Both the position numbers and the translations under genes were made by a program. Below, piece after piece: positions 9,205 through 17,873 of a stretch of 26,415 nucleotides of DNA. The DNA comes from Chara braunii (Eukaryota; Streptophyta; Charophyceae; Charales; Characeae), in contig BFEA01000029.1 in assembly GCA_003427395.1 (NCBI GenBank), positions 1,666,444 through 1,692,858 on the forward strand. Reading direction: 5' to 3'. The notes under the pieces are model-generated. The model did not search any database, was not told the DNA's origin, and was given only the letters and a program-made list of their open reading frames with translations. Each line of letters starts with the position of its first letter. The stretch's first letter is position 1.

Positions 9205-9455
9205 GAAACTTAAGGGAAAAGCGGGGGGAGGAGGGAGTGCGGGTATCTCCTCGACCGCACCGATCGGGCCCATCACGGTGGCAGGGACCGACAAGCAAAA
9301 CCCAAGGGGGATAGCCCCACCAGCCCTCAACCGCTAGGTTCCCTTCAAGCTACTCCTTCACTCCCTTGTTGACGGCTGTTGGTCTCGATCCCCATTCCTC
9401 CATAGTGGAAATCCAATGTTGTGACCAAATGGGTTAGGCCCAAGGATGAAATAAC
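9205..9455 (-). mobile_element. tRNA-derived SINE-like element, copy 2
   Basis: The minus strand matches the 2745-2955 SINE through head and body. Shared features are the CCAAT...GT-ACC...GGG-TA head, the B-box-like GGGGATCGAGACC, and GGGGCTATCCCCCTT in the body. The 3' side ends in a T- and A-rich tail near 9170-9205. The two copies differ at many positions, so both are old. Confidence 0.55.
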
Positions 9456-9650
9456 TTACTTTAAATATAAATATAAACGGATGTCGTAGAGCCTGCGGGC
9501 CTACCAAAATGCCCCGAGGTCGAATTTCTGGCCTACCGGTCGAACCCACGACCGCTATACGTACACCGATCGGACCAAAATCGAGTTGCCGCTATTCCTG
9601 GTCCGCAGGAACAACCACCTTCCAAAGTCGTCATTTTGCGGCGGTACCCC
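9456..9650 (-). mobile_element. possible second SINE-like unit (minus strand)
   Basis: The minus strand carries a B-box-like GTGGGTTCGACCGG near 9535-9550, preceded by a weak A-box-like stretch, and ends in TTTATATTTATATTTAAAG just before the neighbouring SINE copy. This would be a tRNA-derived unit abutting or inserted in the other. There is no second copy in the window to confirm it. Confidence 0.3.
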
Positions 9651-9934
9651 TCAGCAAAACAAGGCGTACAGAAACTCATGACACCTCTCTTTAGACCATG
9701 TGCCACATAATTCTACTATTTTCCTAGTGGAACCATGTTTGCTCCTAGCCGTGGGTCCGAAGTCAACTTTGACGTCGGCCTCGTAAGATGCCGTCTCCGC
9801 TCATATGGACGCACACTCACTAAACATACAAACCAAAAGAAAAATTCTTTAACCCTAAATCAACAGATAAAACAATTGGCTAGCAATTGTGCCGATTCTA
9901 TAATATCAACCAAAAACAAAAACGTGTTGTCGAG

Positions 9935-10806
9935 CACATTAGTCCCGCAGGGGGACCCTCCCTGTGCAACATTACGATGCTTCCTCTGCACTCCAAGAAG
10001 ACGTTGGGGCTTTGACTCTGCTTCTTACTGATTTTCCTCCTCTTCAATCTCTTCTTGAGGCGGTTTCTTTCCCTTGACAGTCACAAACTTTTTTTGTACA
10101 ATCAGCTCCTTCCCATATCCCTTCCGAGTGAGCACATATGTTACGATCCTCCTCACATCAGGAGCTCCCATCGTGGCTGACTCACGTTCCTTACGCTTCC
10201 GCCTATACTGGCACATTTGGAATAAATAAACCTTATTCCAATCGCCTTCGTCGATACCCTGCGTTATTGTGGCCCACGTAAGCTTCCCTCCTATCTCACC
10301 ACAACTTGTCAACACCCCTGCCTCGGAAGCCGAGAAGAACCACAGAAAGATAGGACGCTGTTCCTCTTCTGATGTACCAAAAACTTTCTTGGTCTTTTTC
10401 TTGAACAAGGTTACGAAGGCGCCGACCGTCATGTAATCATTTTTGCTCGTGGCCTCAGGATCTGATACAGTTAATAGGTCATCCCCCAGTTTAAACCTTC
10501 TCTGCATTTTGTCTTTGAATCGGTTCCAACTTTCATACGCGCCTGCTATGATCTTATTTATCTCAGAGTGGAACTCGTACCATACATATTTCATGACGCA
10601 CTTGAACTTGGTGGCCTCCGGCGATCCCACTCAGCGATTGCTTGTTCCATCATCTCCATCCAGTCGGAGACCCTCTCACCCTTGAACAGAAAGGTATCAA
10701 CTCTGGGGATATGGCTTCATGCAACTTCTCAACGACCCAAAGCATCAGCCAGATCGTCGAATGCCATACCTCCTTCCACACCATCATCAACATTTATGTT
10801 TGCCAT
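9935..10806 (-). pseudogene. gag: broken Gag of a Ty3/gypsy-type LTR retroelement
   Basis: Gag is the structural protein that packages retroelement RNA into cytoplasmic particles. Read on the minus strand from ATG at 10806-10804, it begins MANINVDDGVEGG, meets TGA at 10731-10729 and 10719-10717, continues in the same frame through FLFKGERVSDWME, changes frame near 10620-10640, then runs open for about 200 codons (10630-10025; the first codon there is GTG, not a real start). That part has KYVWYEF, MQRRFKLGDDLLT and KLTWATI, typical of a Gag core, and a charged tail. After TAA at 10027-10025 the same frame still reads RKHRNVAQGG before similarity fades near 9935. No pol follows. Identity as Gag rests on remembered similarity to charophyte retroelement proteins. 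Confidence 0.6.
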
Positions 10807-11282
10807 CTTTCTCGAGCCTCAGCTTCAGCTACCCTATTAAGAATAAACAAAACATACGCAACATACAAATTTTTCTTTACACTAACCCTCCTTTCTCTAG
10901 CTACTTATGAGACTTCTCTCACCACATCACTTTGATCCACTTTTTTTATATCCCAAGAAAAACACCTACACAACACGTTCCTACAAGACGGACATAACCT
11001 TGTTTATACGGCCTCACTCTATCTTAGCCATAGCAGATAAGTATGCCCTCATTTGAAATACTCCGATTAAAAACGTCAACTATGGTCATTATTATTATTA
11101 ACACTCACGAGATTCTTGTAAAACTTTTTCACATAGTCAAATTCATTATTTACTCACTACGTCACGATCTTCTACCTTTAACACATCAATCTTATCAATA
11201 ATAAAAATTGTTGTTTTCGCCTAGATCATCAGTCTGCCTTTAACCTGGGTTCATTCACTAAGGATCCCAGTAGGAATTCGAA

Positions 11283-11301
11283 ATCCTCTGCAACGGCGCC
11301 A
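11283..11301 (-). other. primer binding site, tRNA-Asp type
   Basis: The minus strand reads TGGCGCCGTTGCAGAGGAT, which matches the complement of the plant tRNA-Asp 3' end at 17 of 19 bases (mismatches at bases 13 and 15). This primer type is typical of Athila-like gypsy elements. It lies about 480 bases upstream of the minus-strand gag start, in the right order and orientation for the same element. Confidence 0.65.
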
Positions 11302-11306
11302 CCTAT

Positions 11307-12174
11307 TGAGTCATCGGTCCTCAGGGGGACCCTCCCGACCGCGTCACACACTAGCTGGATTTTGCAGGACTTTGTCTCAGAGCGTTGCCGCTCCGGCCGA
11401 GTGCGCCAGCCGTACCTTTCGTGAACCCCTACGAGAGGATAGAGTCACGCGAGGTAAAACTTGTCTCTACCCAAGAGGATGACACCACCCTCAAATAGAC
11501 GTATCTTTGCCGAGCTGTTGAACCATGTGCGAAAGCTGCTCAATTGCAATTGCAGAGGTGACCCAACCGAGGGTATTTCTCGTGCGCTATAGCAAAGGGG
11601 GTATGCACGGTCGAACGCATCCATCGGACCCGTTGTCGCACTTTTTTCAATCAGGCCGCTTCAGGCGACCAGAAAACCAACAAACTGTCACGCAGGATTT
11701 TGTTCAACCACTGGTTCCTCCGAGCCTGTTTTTGCCGACACTGAATTTCACTGCTCTCTGAGTTTGCCGAGCCTGGGTACCAATCCGTTTTTTTTTCTGG
11801 TACTCTCACGGAAAAACAAAAAAAAAAAGTTACGGTCGTAAACTCATTAAAAAAAAAAAAAAAAAAAAAAAANAAAAAAAAAAAAAAAAAAAAAAAACGA
11901 AATAAAGTTTTGGCTGTGATTGCAATTGTATACATTATTGGAAGTGGTAGTGTGAGTGTGCCATCAGTGAGGGCATCTCAGCCCCGTGGTCAGGTTGTCA
12001 GATTTGAAAAAGAGAATAGAAGGGAGAAAAAATTGGCACATGGATCCGGCCATGAAAATGGTTGGATACATTCTCCTTAGTACAAGTATGATGAGTGTTA
12101 CAATCCTCGGACAAAACACAACTTGAACAGATCACGGACGGCTTGAGCAATTCACGGATTCCGCCCTGACTCAT
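11307..12174 (-). mobile_element. possible 5' LTR of the minus-strand element (far end uncertain)
   Basis: Next to the primer site, after a 5-base gap, the plus strand begins TGAGTCAT, an acceptable LTR end on the minus strand (..ATGACTCA). A candidate far end is TGACTCA at about 12168-12174, giving 7-bp terminal inverted repeats. No second LTR copy exists in the window, so only the end next to the primer site has support. Otherwise the interval holds a poly(A) run and no recognised gene. Confidence 0.25.
11849..11897. repeat. poly(A) run with an ambiguous base
   Basis: 49 bases of A with an N at 11873. This is either a retroposon tail or a poorly resolved homopolymer; the N shows the assembler was unsure of its length. 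Confidence 0.9.
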
Positions 12175-12518
12175 TGGCAGAGGGCTTGGCAAAGAAAACA
12201 GTAACATCCTGAATGTGACCGCCTTACCGGTGAGGTGCATTCTGTGGAGGCATATATCAATTATGCCAATTAACCAATTTTGAGAACTGTGATAAAATCA
12301 TTAGGAAAGTCAATGCAAACGAAGCACGACTGGCTGACTAAAGACATGGGCAAGATAAAAGAGGGAAAAGTGAGAAGTCATAATAATCTTAGAAGGTACA
12401 GATAGATAGACAAGGCTAGAACTCGTCAAGGGTCCTCACTCGTCCCTCTAAGGTCTCATACTCAATCTTTCATTTGGTCGTACATTTCCTGTGCCTTGAG
12501 TCATGTCCACGTACTTCC

Positions 12519-13115
12519 TTAGATTGTGGCCTCTAGATGTAGAGTCACGTAAAGCCGACAAGTTCTGAACACTTCAAGTTTCATCCAAGACCCATGATAC
12601 GGAAGTCCACCATAGCATGGTAGGGAGGTATGGCTGGGAGAAAATACCTCGTCTGACATGTCGAACTCTGAGGGTTCAGTCACGGCATTGTAGTCAATCT
12701 TTACTGAAGAAATGTATCTGTTTACAAGATCAACCAAGTCACCCCAGTAGGAATCGTCTGTAAGAAGGAAGGGTACTAGAGGTTTGGGATAGTCAATGTA
12801 GAGATTGGGTCTGAAGCTGCGGATCAACTTCGTGTCACTCTCATCAAACTCTTTCTCGTTTTCCTTAAGATATTTTGTTTATGAAATCCAGACTGAGTCG
12901 AATTGTTCATGAGTCTCTTTGTCTTTCTTCACATAGAGTCGTCGGTCATGGATGATGCCACATGTGAATTTGGTGAGAACAACAAAGACTGATAGACCCC
13001 CTTGTCTGAAACCAACAACACTGATATATTGGTATTGGAAAGCATATTTGGAAGCAATCTTGTTGAGCCTGGTCAAAACTGACCCCTCGATTGGGAATGA
13101 CTGAATTGCACTCAT
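12519..13115 (-). pseudogene. unrecognised minus-strand reading frame with one internal stop
   Basis: Two frames (13115-12879 and 12827-12519) lie in the same register, separated only by a TAA at 12881-12879; the 17 codons between read as plausible protein. Together they give about 198 residues, with balanced composition unlike the GC-rich gypsy frames. Segments include FQYQYISVVGFRQGG and LYIDYPKPLVPFLL. No domain was recognised. Just upstream, TTTTCCTTAG at about 13127-13118 looks like an intron acceptor, so this could be a 3' exon of a decayed host or mobile-element gene. Downstream stops are frequent. Function is unknown. Confidence 0.35.
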
Positions 13116-14038
13116 GAGCTAAGGAAAACTGATCTCAGTGTCTTTTGATGAGAGCAACGTCTGATTGATACTGATCTCTAGGGCAAATGAAAATGACTGA
13201 ATGATGATTGATCTTGATGGAAGCTTTCTGGTAACTCAGATGACTGAATGTTGCTAAATTAACAAGCCACTGAATATTGATCACTTGATAGCGAAACGTT
13301 GTGAAAACTGCAGATTACTAAGTGATATTTGCTAATTGGGATGCTGGTGGGGATTTTGAGAGAAGAGTTCGGGCACCTTTGTGCTCACCCGAGCCTCACC
13401 CTGACATGCTCCACAGTCTCTAACGACGAGCCAATGATGTGCAACTTACAATTGTGACTATAAAAATAAAATACATATTCAATATATTTATCTTTTCTGA
13501 CCATCCGAACTACATGTTCGGGAATCCATATCCTGACATGCCTCTTCCGCTCATCCCTCCTTATCTTTGTTAGATTTGTACTTCATTATGAGGACCTCAT
13601 TTTTTTTTCATGATTTCTTCCTCATCCCAAGATCCAGACTGTGGATAAAATAGACTGCAGATCGCCTTGGTGAGCTCTGCACTCAAACAAGAAAACTGCT
13701 CTCAGACTCAAGACTGTTGATGTTCTGTTTAAATTGACGACCGTAGATTCTGAATGTGTTGGACTGTTATTTTCACCGCCAACATCGGATTGTAAACGGT
13801 CTTCAAGGGTTTTGCTGAAGAGTGGTCGAGTGTTGATACAAAATTGCAGTTAGGAATAACTTTATTTTGCAATTCTGAGAGAATGATGAAGGCCGATAGT
13901 TAGATTTTACTAGGGCAAGTCACAAGGGTAATCTGAGCAAACCACTTGATCTTGCCTGAGCGACTGCTGAGTATGAGACTATCTTGTCAACCCGCACACC
14001 TGATATGCGAACTGAATGTTCCGAGAGATGCTACCCAT
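13116..14038. other. no gene seen; possible intron
   Basis: AT-rich DNA with recurrent CTGAAT words and no long frame on either strand. If the two minus-strand frames flanking it belong to one gene, this would be an intron. That is inference. Confidence 0.3.
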
Positions 14039-14242
14039 CTAAAGAAAGTCTGAATATTGATCCATAACATGCCAATGGATAACGATTGCAATGTCATAGA
14101 AGCCATGAGATAAGATGTCTGCCAGTTTCAGAATGGGGCTGAACGTGTCACTGATTTGGGCTATTTTACTGCGATGATTTACCTCTGGTATTTTCGTCCG
14201 ATACTTGTAGCTAGTTTTCTCAATCGATGACACGCCGCTCAC
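14039..14242 (-). pseudogene. unrecognised minus-strand reading frame, possible exon
   Basis: A 67-codon frame, open from 14242 to TAG at 14041-14039, with composition similar to the 12519-13115 frame. It starts with GTG directly after two in-frame TAA codons, so it has no true start and would need an upstream splice site. Segments include KYRTKIPEVNHRSKIAQI. Possibly an upstream exon of the same gene. No domain recognised. Confidence 0.2.
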
Positions 14243-14829
14243 TTATTAGTAAATAATTTTTCCCAATAGTCCTCGGTATCCGTTCACTGTTGGCTATTTA
14301 GTAAACTGCAGGTTATCAAAACTTCCAGTCAAATGCTTGCTGCGTAAGAATCATTTACATTCTACATGAGTGTGGCAATACTCTCGCCTTGTTCATGTAT
14401 TACACAAAACGTTGATAGACACTCGCACAACATTGATATGCAAGTGAGTATTGTCGATTTCCCATTTTTACGCGCACATTACATAGAAGCAAAAGTTTTT
14501 AGATTTGACTCATGCACTGAACAAAAAGGTAGGTGACCACAACTTTCACTCACAAATAAATCAAAGCGATGCAATGCTCAGGAACGAGGCAGGAAACCGA
14601 GTCGCTTCGCTCGTCATCTCAAAGGTTCTTTTCGCTTTACTATAGAAAACTTGTTGGCTTGTGTTCAATATTCATTTTCTCCTTTGGGTTACGTTGATCA
14701 GTTTCCTACATGAGGGTTGCAATGGTCCTGCCGACGGTTGTGTACATAGTCTCACAAATTTGTCTGAACATGGCCATGCTAGAGGCATTCGAAATGGACC
14801 TGTAAGGGGAAAGATGGTCCGAACTTACC
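14243..14829. other. no gene seen
   Basis: AT-rich noncoding DNA between the minus-strand frames and the LINE fragment. A 64-codon plus frame at 14661-14852 is not convincing. Confidence 0.45.
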
Positions 14830-15702
14830 AGGCAAGAGGAAAGGGACTGTGAGATGTCGCCTTACCAACTCATGAGGGTGAGGGTGTTGGAAAACAAACA
14901 GCAGCAAAAATGGGCGTACAATCCCAACACCCCCATCCGCAAGCTGTCATTCGACCCTGCAGAATGGGAATGGAATGAGGAAAAAGAGACCCCCGTATGA
15001 GAGTACATAGTCAAGGAAGGATACAGAGCTACACGGTCCACCCCCCAGACAACTGAAGTAGTGAAAGATAGATGGGAAAGGGACTCCCCGCTCACTCAAC
15101 CAGGACCTCAGCAACCTGGTCCCACTACTCCAAGATCATGCCAACGGCCTACCGAGCGAGCCCTGCAATGGCAGATTCTCCACAGATGCCTCTCCACCCC
15201 AAACTGGATTGTCTCCCGCACAAACATGGAGCACCATGGCATCCTCTCCCCGATTTGCTCCTATTGTGGGAAGTCCTGGCCACCAGCGAGAGGAACGCTA
15301 GAGCATTGTTTGCTGGCCTGTCCGATGGTGGTACAACTGTATAGCTCGAGCCCTCGGGGGACTTGCTATGGCATCACCTGGTAGGCCAGCATCTTTCCTT
15401 GAGCCTTCCCTTCATACTGTTAGGCGAACATCCTTCTCAGTCCTACCAATGAGATGCCTTCACAACTAACCTCTTCTCTCTTACATGAGACTTACGCTAC
15501 TGCTGCTGACCTGCAGATTGCGCTGTTTCTTCGGCTACCTACAAGCGAGGGAGGTGGCGATCGCAACAATCACCAACCATACTCAAGAAGCCTGGAAGCA
15601 ACTTGAAAAGGACCTCACTAACGAAAAAGATCAGAATAAGAGGCAACAGTGTAAAGATATCTTCGATTTCATATGGATGGATAAAAACAGGAAGTTGGTC
15701 AC
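14830..15702 (+). pseudogene. LINE ORF2 3' part with zf-RVT zinc-binding region, interrupted by a gypsy element
   Basis: Non-LTR retrotransposon ORF2 encodes endonuclease and reverse transcriptase; only the region after the transcriptase is here. One frame runs from about 14830 through KLSFDPAEWEWNEE, a TGA at 14998-15000, then DRWERDSP. A frame disturbance at about 15100-15160 precedes LQWQILHRCL, and a C-x2-C ... H-x4-C zinc finger follows (ICSYCGKS from 15253, LEHCLLACP). That arrangement is the zf-RVT domain of plant LINEs. After TAG at 15382-15384 a later frame (15485-15702) reads KDIFDFIWMDKNRKLVT up to the gypsy insertion; it continues at 23480. The 5' part is missing. Confidence 0.6.
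15698..15702. repeat. target site duplication, left copy (GTCAC)
   Basis: The five bases before the 5' LTR are GTCAC, and the five after the 3' LTR (23475-23479) are GCCAC. They match 4 of 5, with one transition, as expected for an old 5-bp gypsy duplication. Confidence 0.75.
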
Positions 15703-15970
15703 TGTAGCGGACCTTTGGTTGGCCTGTGAGACCAGCCCCTTGGCCTGTTCTCACAGGCCTGTGTTGTATGTGGGGTAGTCCGGTCAAGTCATTGCGCTGG
15801 GGTATACCCCAACTGTTGTATGTTTTCCGATTCATTCTGCATTCGCACAGTTTTGGAGTACGTGCGTTGGAGTCTTGCGTGGGAGCTGCACTGTGCCATC
15901 TCGCTCCTCCCTCATCCTCCATTTCCACTTGTATCCCAGGCAAAACACCTCACCCGGTGGGTCCGCCACA
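15703..15970 (+). repeat. 5' LTR
   Basis: 268 bp, TGTAGCGG...CCGCCACA, with near-perfect terminal inverted repeats. Close to its start, 11-bp arms GGCCTGTGAGA/TCTCACAGGCC (15721-15759) form a hairpin. A palindrome around GGGGTATACCCC follows. By eye it differs from the 3' LTR by about a dozen substitutions, mostly transitions, plus a roughly 42-bp length difference. Confidence 0.85.
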
Positions 15971-15971
15971 C

Positions 15972-15983
15972 TGGTATCGGAGC
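15972..15983 (+). other. primer binding site, tRNA-iMet type
   Basis: TGGTATCGGAGC, one base after the LTR end, differs by one transition from TGGTATCAGAGC, the plant initiator-Met tRNA primer site. Its last five bases form part of an 8-bp hairpin arm, GGAGCGGG (15979-15986) with CCCGCTCC (15994-16001). Confidence 0.8.
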
Positions 15984-16018
15984 GGGAATGCTCCCCGCTC
16001 CCACACAAATGGTTAACA

Positions 16019-16296
16019 GGTACCCTCACTTTTCACCCCTAGGGTAACCTTCACCACCCTGAAAAGTGTAGTGGGGATTGGTTTCCTGGACATGGTTATT
16101 TTGGGCAGTGGTGAAAATTGTGAAAATCGACAAATTGAAATGTTGGTAAAATTTCATGGTACCCTCACTTTTCACCCGTAGGGTAACCTTCACCACCCTG
16201 AAAAGTGTAGTGGGGATTGGTTTCCTGGACATGGTTGTTTTGGGCAGTGGTGAAAATTGTGAAAATCGACAAATTGAAATGTTGGTAAAATTTCAT
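16019..16296 (+). repeat. 139-bp tandem duplication in the leader
   Basis: 16019-16157 and 16158-16296 are direct copies with two differences seen by eye (C/G at 16040 against 16179; A/G near 16099 against 16238). Each copy has TACCCT/AGGGTA arms and a 9-bp inverted repeat CACTTTTCA/TGAAAAGTG. The near-identity means the duplication is younger than the LTR divergence, or reflects an assembly error. Confidence 0.9.
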
Positions 16297-16882
16297 GCAA
16301 GTGCACTTTTGGATTGTTGTTTTATATATTATTTATTTATTTTTTTCGTTTTTTTTTTTACAATATGTTAGTAAGTACTAAGAAGTGCACTCTACAGATT
16401 GGTGTAAAGTATGGTTAAAATGACACTTTGGTTTTCTTATAAATGAGGGTGAAAATTGGGGGGTCGGTTAACCTTCTCTCGGAGCGGGGCAGCGTGGCGC
16501 GTTTGCGTGTGAGGCGGCCTTGGCCTTGCGTCGTGATGCCGCTTCTTTTTTTGCGCCATGTGGCAACTTCTTGCTGTTGCACCTTTTCCGCTGCGGACAG
16601 CCCAAAAACAGCGAAAACCCCCATTGTCGGGTTTTGCTAGTTTCCCTGCTGTGCGGTGTCCCGCTCCCGGATTTTATATTATCGGGACCAGGGTTTGAAC
16701 GTGGGCAGCTGCTGGCTATGCGCATGCATAGCTGCTGCTGTAACACACTCGCCACAGTGTGTTTATGGCTGTGTAGTGCAGGATGCAGCTGTTGAAGAGG
16801 AGGGTGCCAGCTATTTACCCCCTCCCCCCCCCTCTCTTCGGCGAGCAACGGCCAGGCTGCTATTTGTCGCCCCCTCCCCCTC
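16297..16882. other. gypsy leader, noncoding
   Basis: An AT-rich part to about 16440, then GC-rich sequence. A hairpin GCTATGC-GCAT-GCATAGC lies near 16715-16732. Short frames here are not genes; those crossing 16883 translate the adapter. Confidence 0.6.
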
Positions 16883-16920
16883 CTGTCTCTTATACACATC
16901 TAGATGTGTATAAGAGACAG
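16883..16920. other. Nextera mate-pair junction adapter (assembly contamination)
   Basis: The 38 bases are two 19-base Tn5 mosaic ends head to head: CTGTCTCTTATACACATCT followed by AGATGTGTATAAGAGACAG. This is exactly the circularisation junction adapter of Nextera mate-pair libraries and is not native DNA. In translation it gives the familiar contaminant peptides YTHLDVYKRQ and MCIRDR. Sequence left and right of it may not be adjacent in the genome. Confidence 0.98.
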
Positions 16921-17124
16921 CCCCGTGACTGCCGCTGCCCACTCATGTGGCCACCTGCAGTGCCACGTGGCAACTTGCTGTGAAACTGAAGACCCCCCTA
17001 CTCAGGGGGCTGCTCTACACTGGTGAGGGTCTGCTCACACAACATACCGTGGATCTGCAGATCTGCTGCTAGGGGCTGATCAGGATCTCAGCCCCCTCTT
17101 TGATTAAGAGTTAGCCATTCTTGC

Positions 17125-17427
17125 TTTCGGCACACATTCTGACCCCGTGGGGGTAACGAAGTGCTGCCGAAATTTTCTGTTTTTCTTTCACTCAGTCTTT
17201 TTTGGCACACTTCGACCCCATGGGGGTAGTGAAATGCTGCCAAAGTTTTTTAAAACTCCAACACTTAATCTCTATTCGCCTCCTCATCTATTTATTTATT
17301 TATTTATTTTATTTATTTTCTGAAATTTTTCATCTGCGGCATTTTGAAACCTAGTGTGCTTATCTTGGTCTCTCCATAGCCCTTGGCATATTCTTGACCC
17401 CATGGGGGGTAGGGAAATGCTACCGAA
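17125..17427 (+). repeat. leader hairpins, family 2 (3 copies)
   Basis: Stem-loops at 17125-17172, 17201-17244 and 17383-17427. The outer stem changes but still pairs: TTTCGG/CCGAAA, TTTGG/CCAAA, TTGG/CCGA (one wobble). A CTG, or CTA in the third, is bulged on the 3' side; the inner stem is ACCCC/GGGGT with a 3-base loop around CCATGG or CCGTGG. The 3' side, AGTGCTGCCGAAATTTTCT, is identical to that of the hairpin unit ending at about 6200. Confidence 0.75.
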
Positions 17428-17620
17428 AATTCTAAAAAAATAAATATTATTTTTCTCTTCATATTTTGTTTCCTTATTTCTTTAATTATTTTTATTTTAT
17501 TTCTTTAATTATTTTTATTATTTATTTATTTATTATTTTTCTCTCGAAATTGCACTGTTTATTTGTTTTTCTCCCGCGTCCCCAATTCTTACTATTTTAT
17601 TTTCTTGATTAGGTCAGCGG
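17428..17620. other. AT-rich leader segment
   Basis: TTTATT-rich low-complexity DNA upstream of the telomere-like hairpins. No gene. Confidence 0.6.
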
Positions 17621-17626
17621 TACCCT

Positions 17627-17697
17627 ACCCTAACCACTCAGACTCTGGTTAGGGTTTCCTTAGGGTTTTTCTAGGGTTTAGGGTTTTCCTAAACCCT
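17627..17697 (+). repeat. telomere-like motifs folded into two hairpins
   Basis: ACCCTAACC (17627-17635) pairs perfectly with GGTTAGGGT (17647-17655), and AGGGTTTAGG (17673-17682) with CCTAAACCCT (17688-17697). Both use plant telomere-type words (TTTAGGG) in opposite orientations. They sit about 180 bases before the gag ATG. Plant 5' regions often carry AAACCCTA telo-boxes; the paired arrangement is unusual. Confidence 0.65.
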
Positions 17698-17873
17698 CTC
17701 CTTCTCCCCCATTTCCATTCGGGCACTTGGACCCAAACCACCCTTCCCCCTTTGCGGGCACCCGCGCTCGACTCACTAGCGCCGCCCATCGCTTTCTACC
17801 GCGGACCCCCCCCTACGCCCTCCGCTCACACGGACCTCCTCTGGCCCCCTCCAGCCCGGCCCATCACTTCCTC

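Noticed and set aside
10443-10935. Overlapping plus-strand frames at 10443-10935
   Set aside because: Opposite-strand shadows of the minus-strand gag and its upstream DNA.
9949-11334. Shared 14-15 base word AGGGGGACCCTCCC at about 9950 and 11325
   Set aside because: The flanks do not match, so it does not show an LTR pair.
16468-16983. Open frames across 16883-16920 containing MCIRDR or YTHLDVYKRQ
   Set aside because: They translate sequencing adapter.
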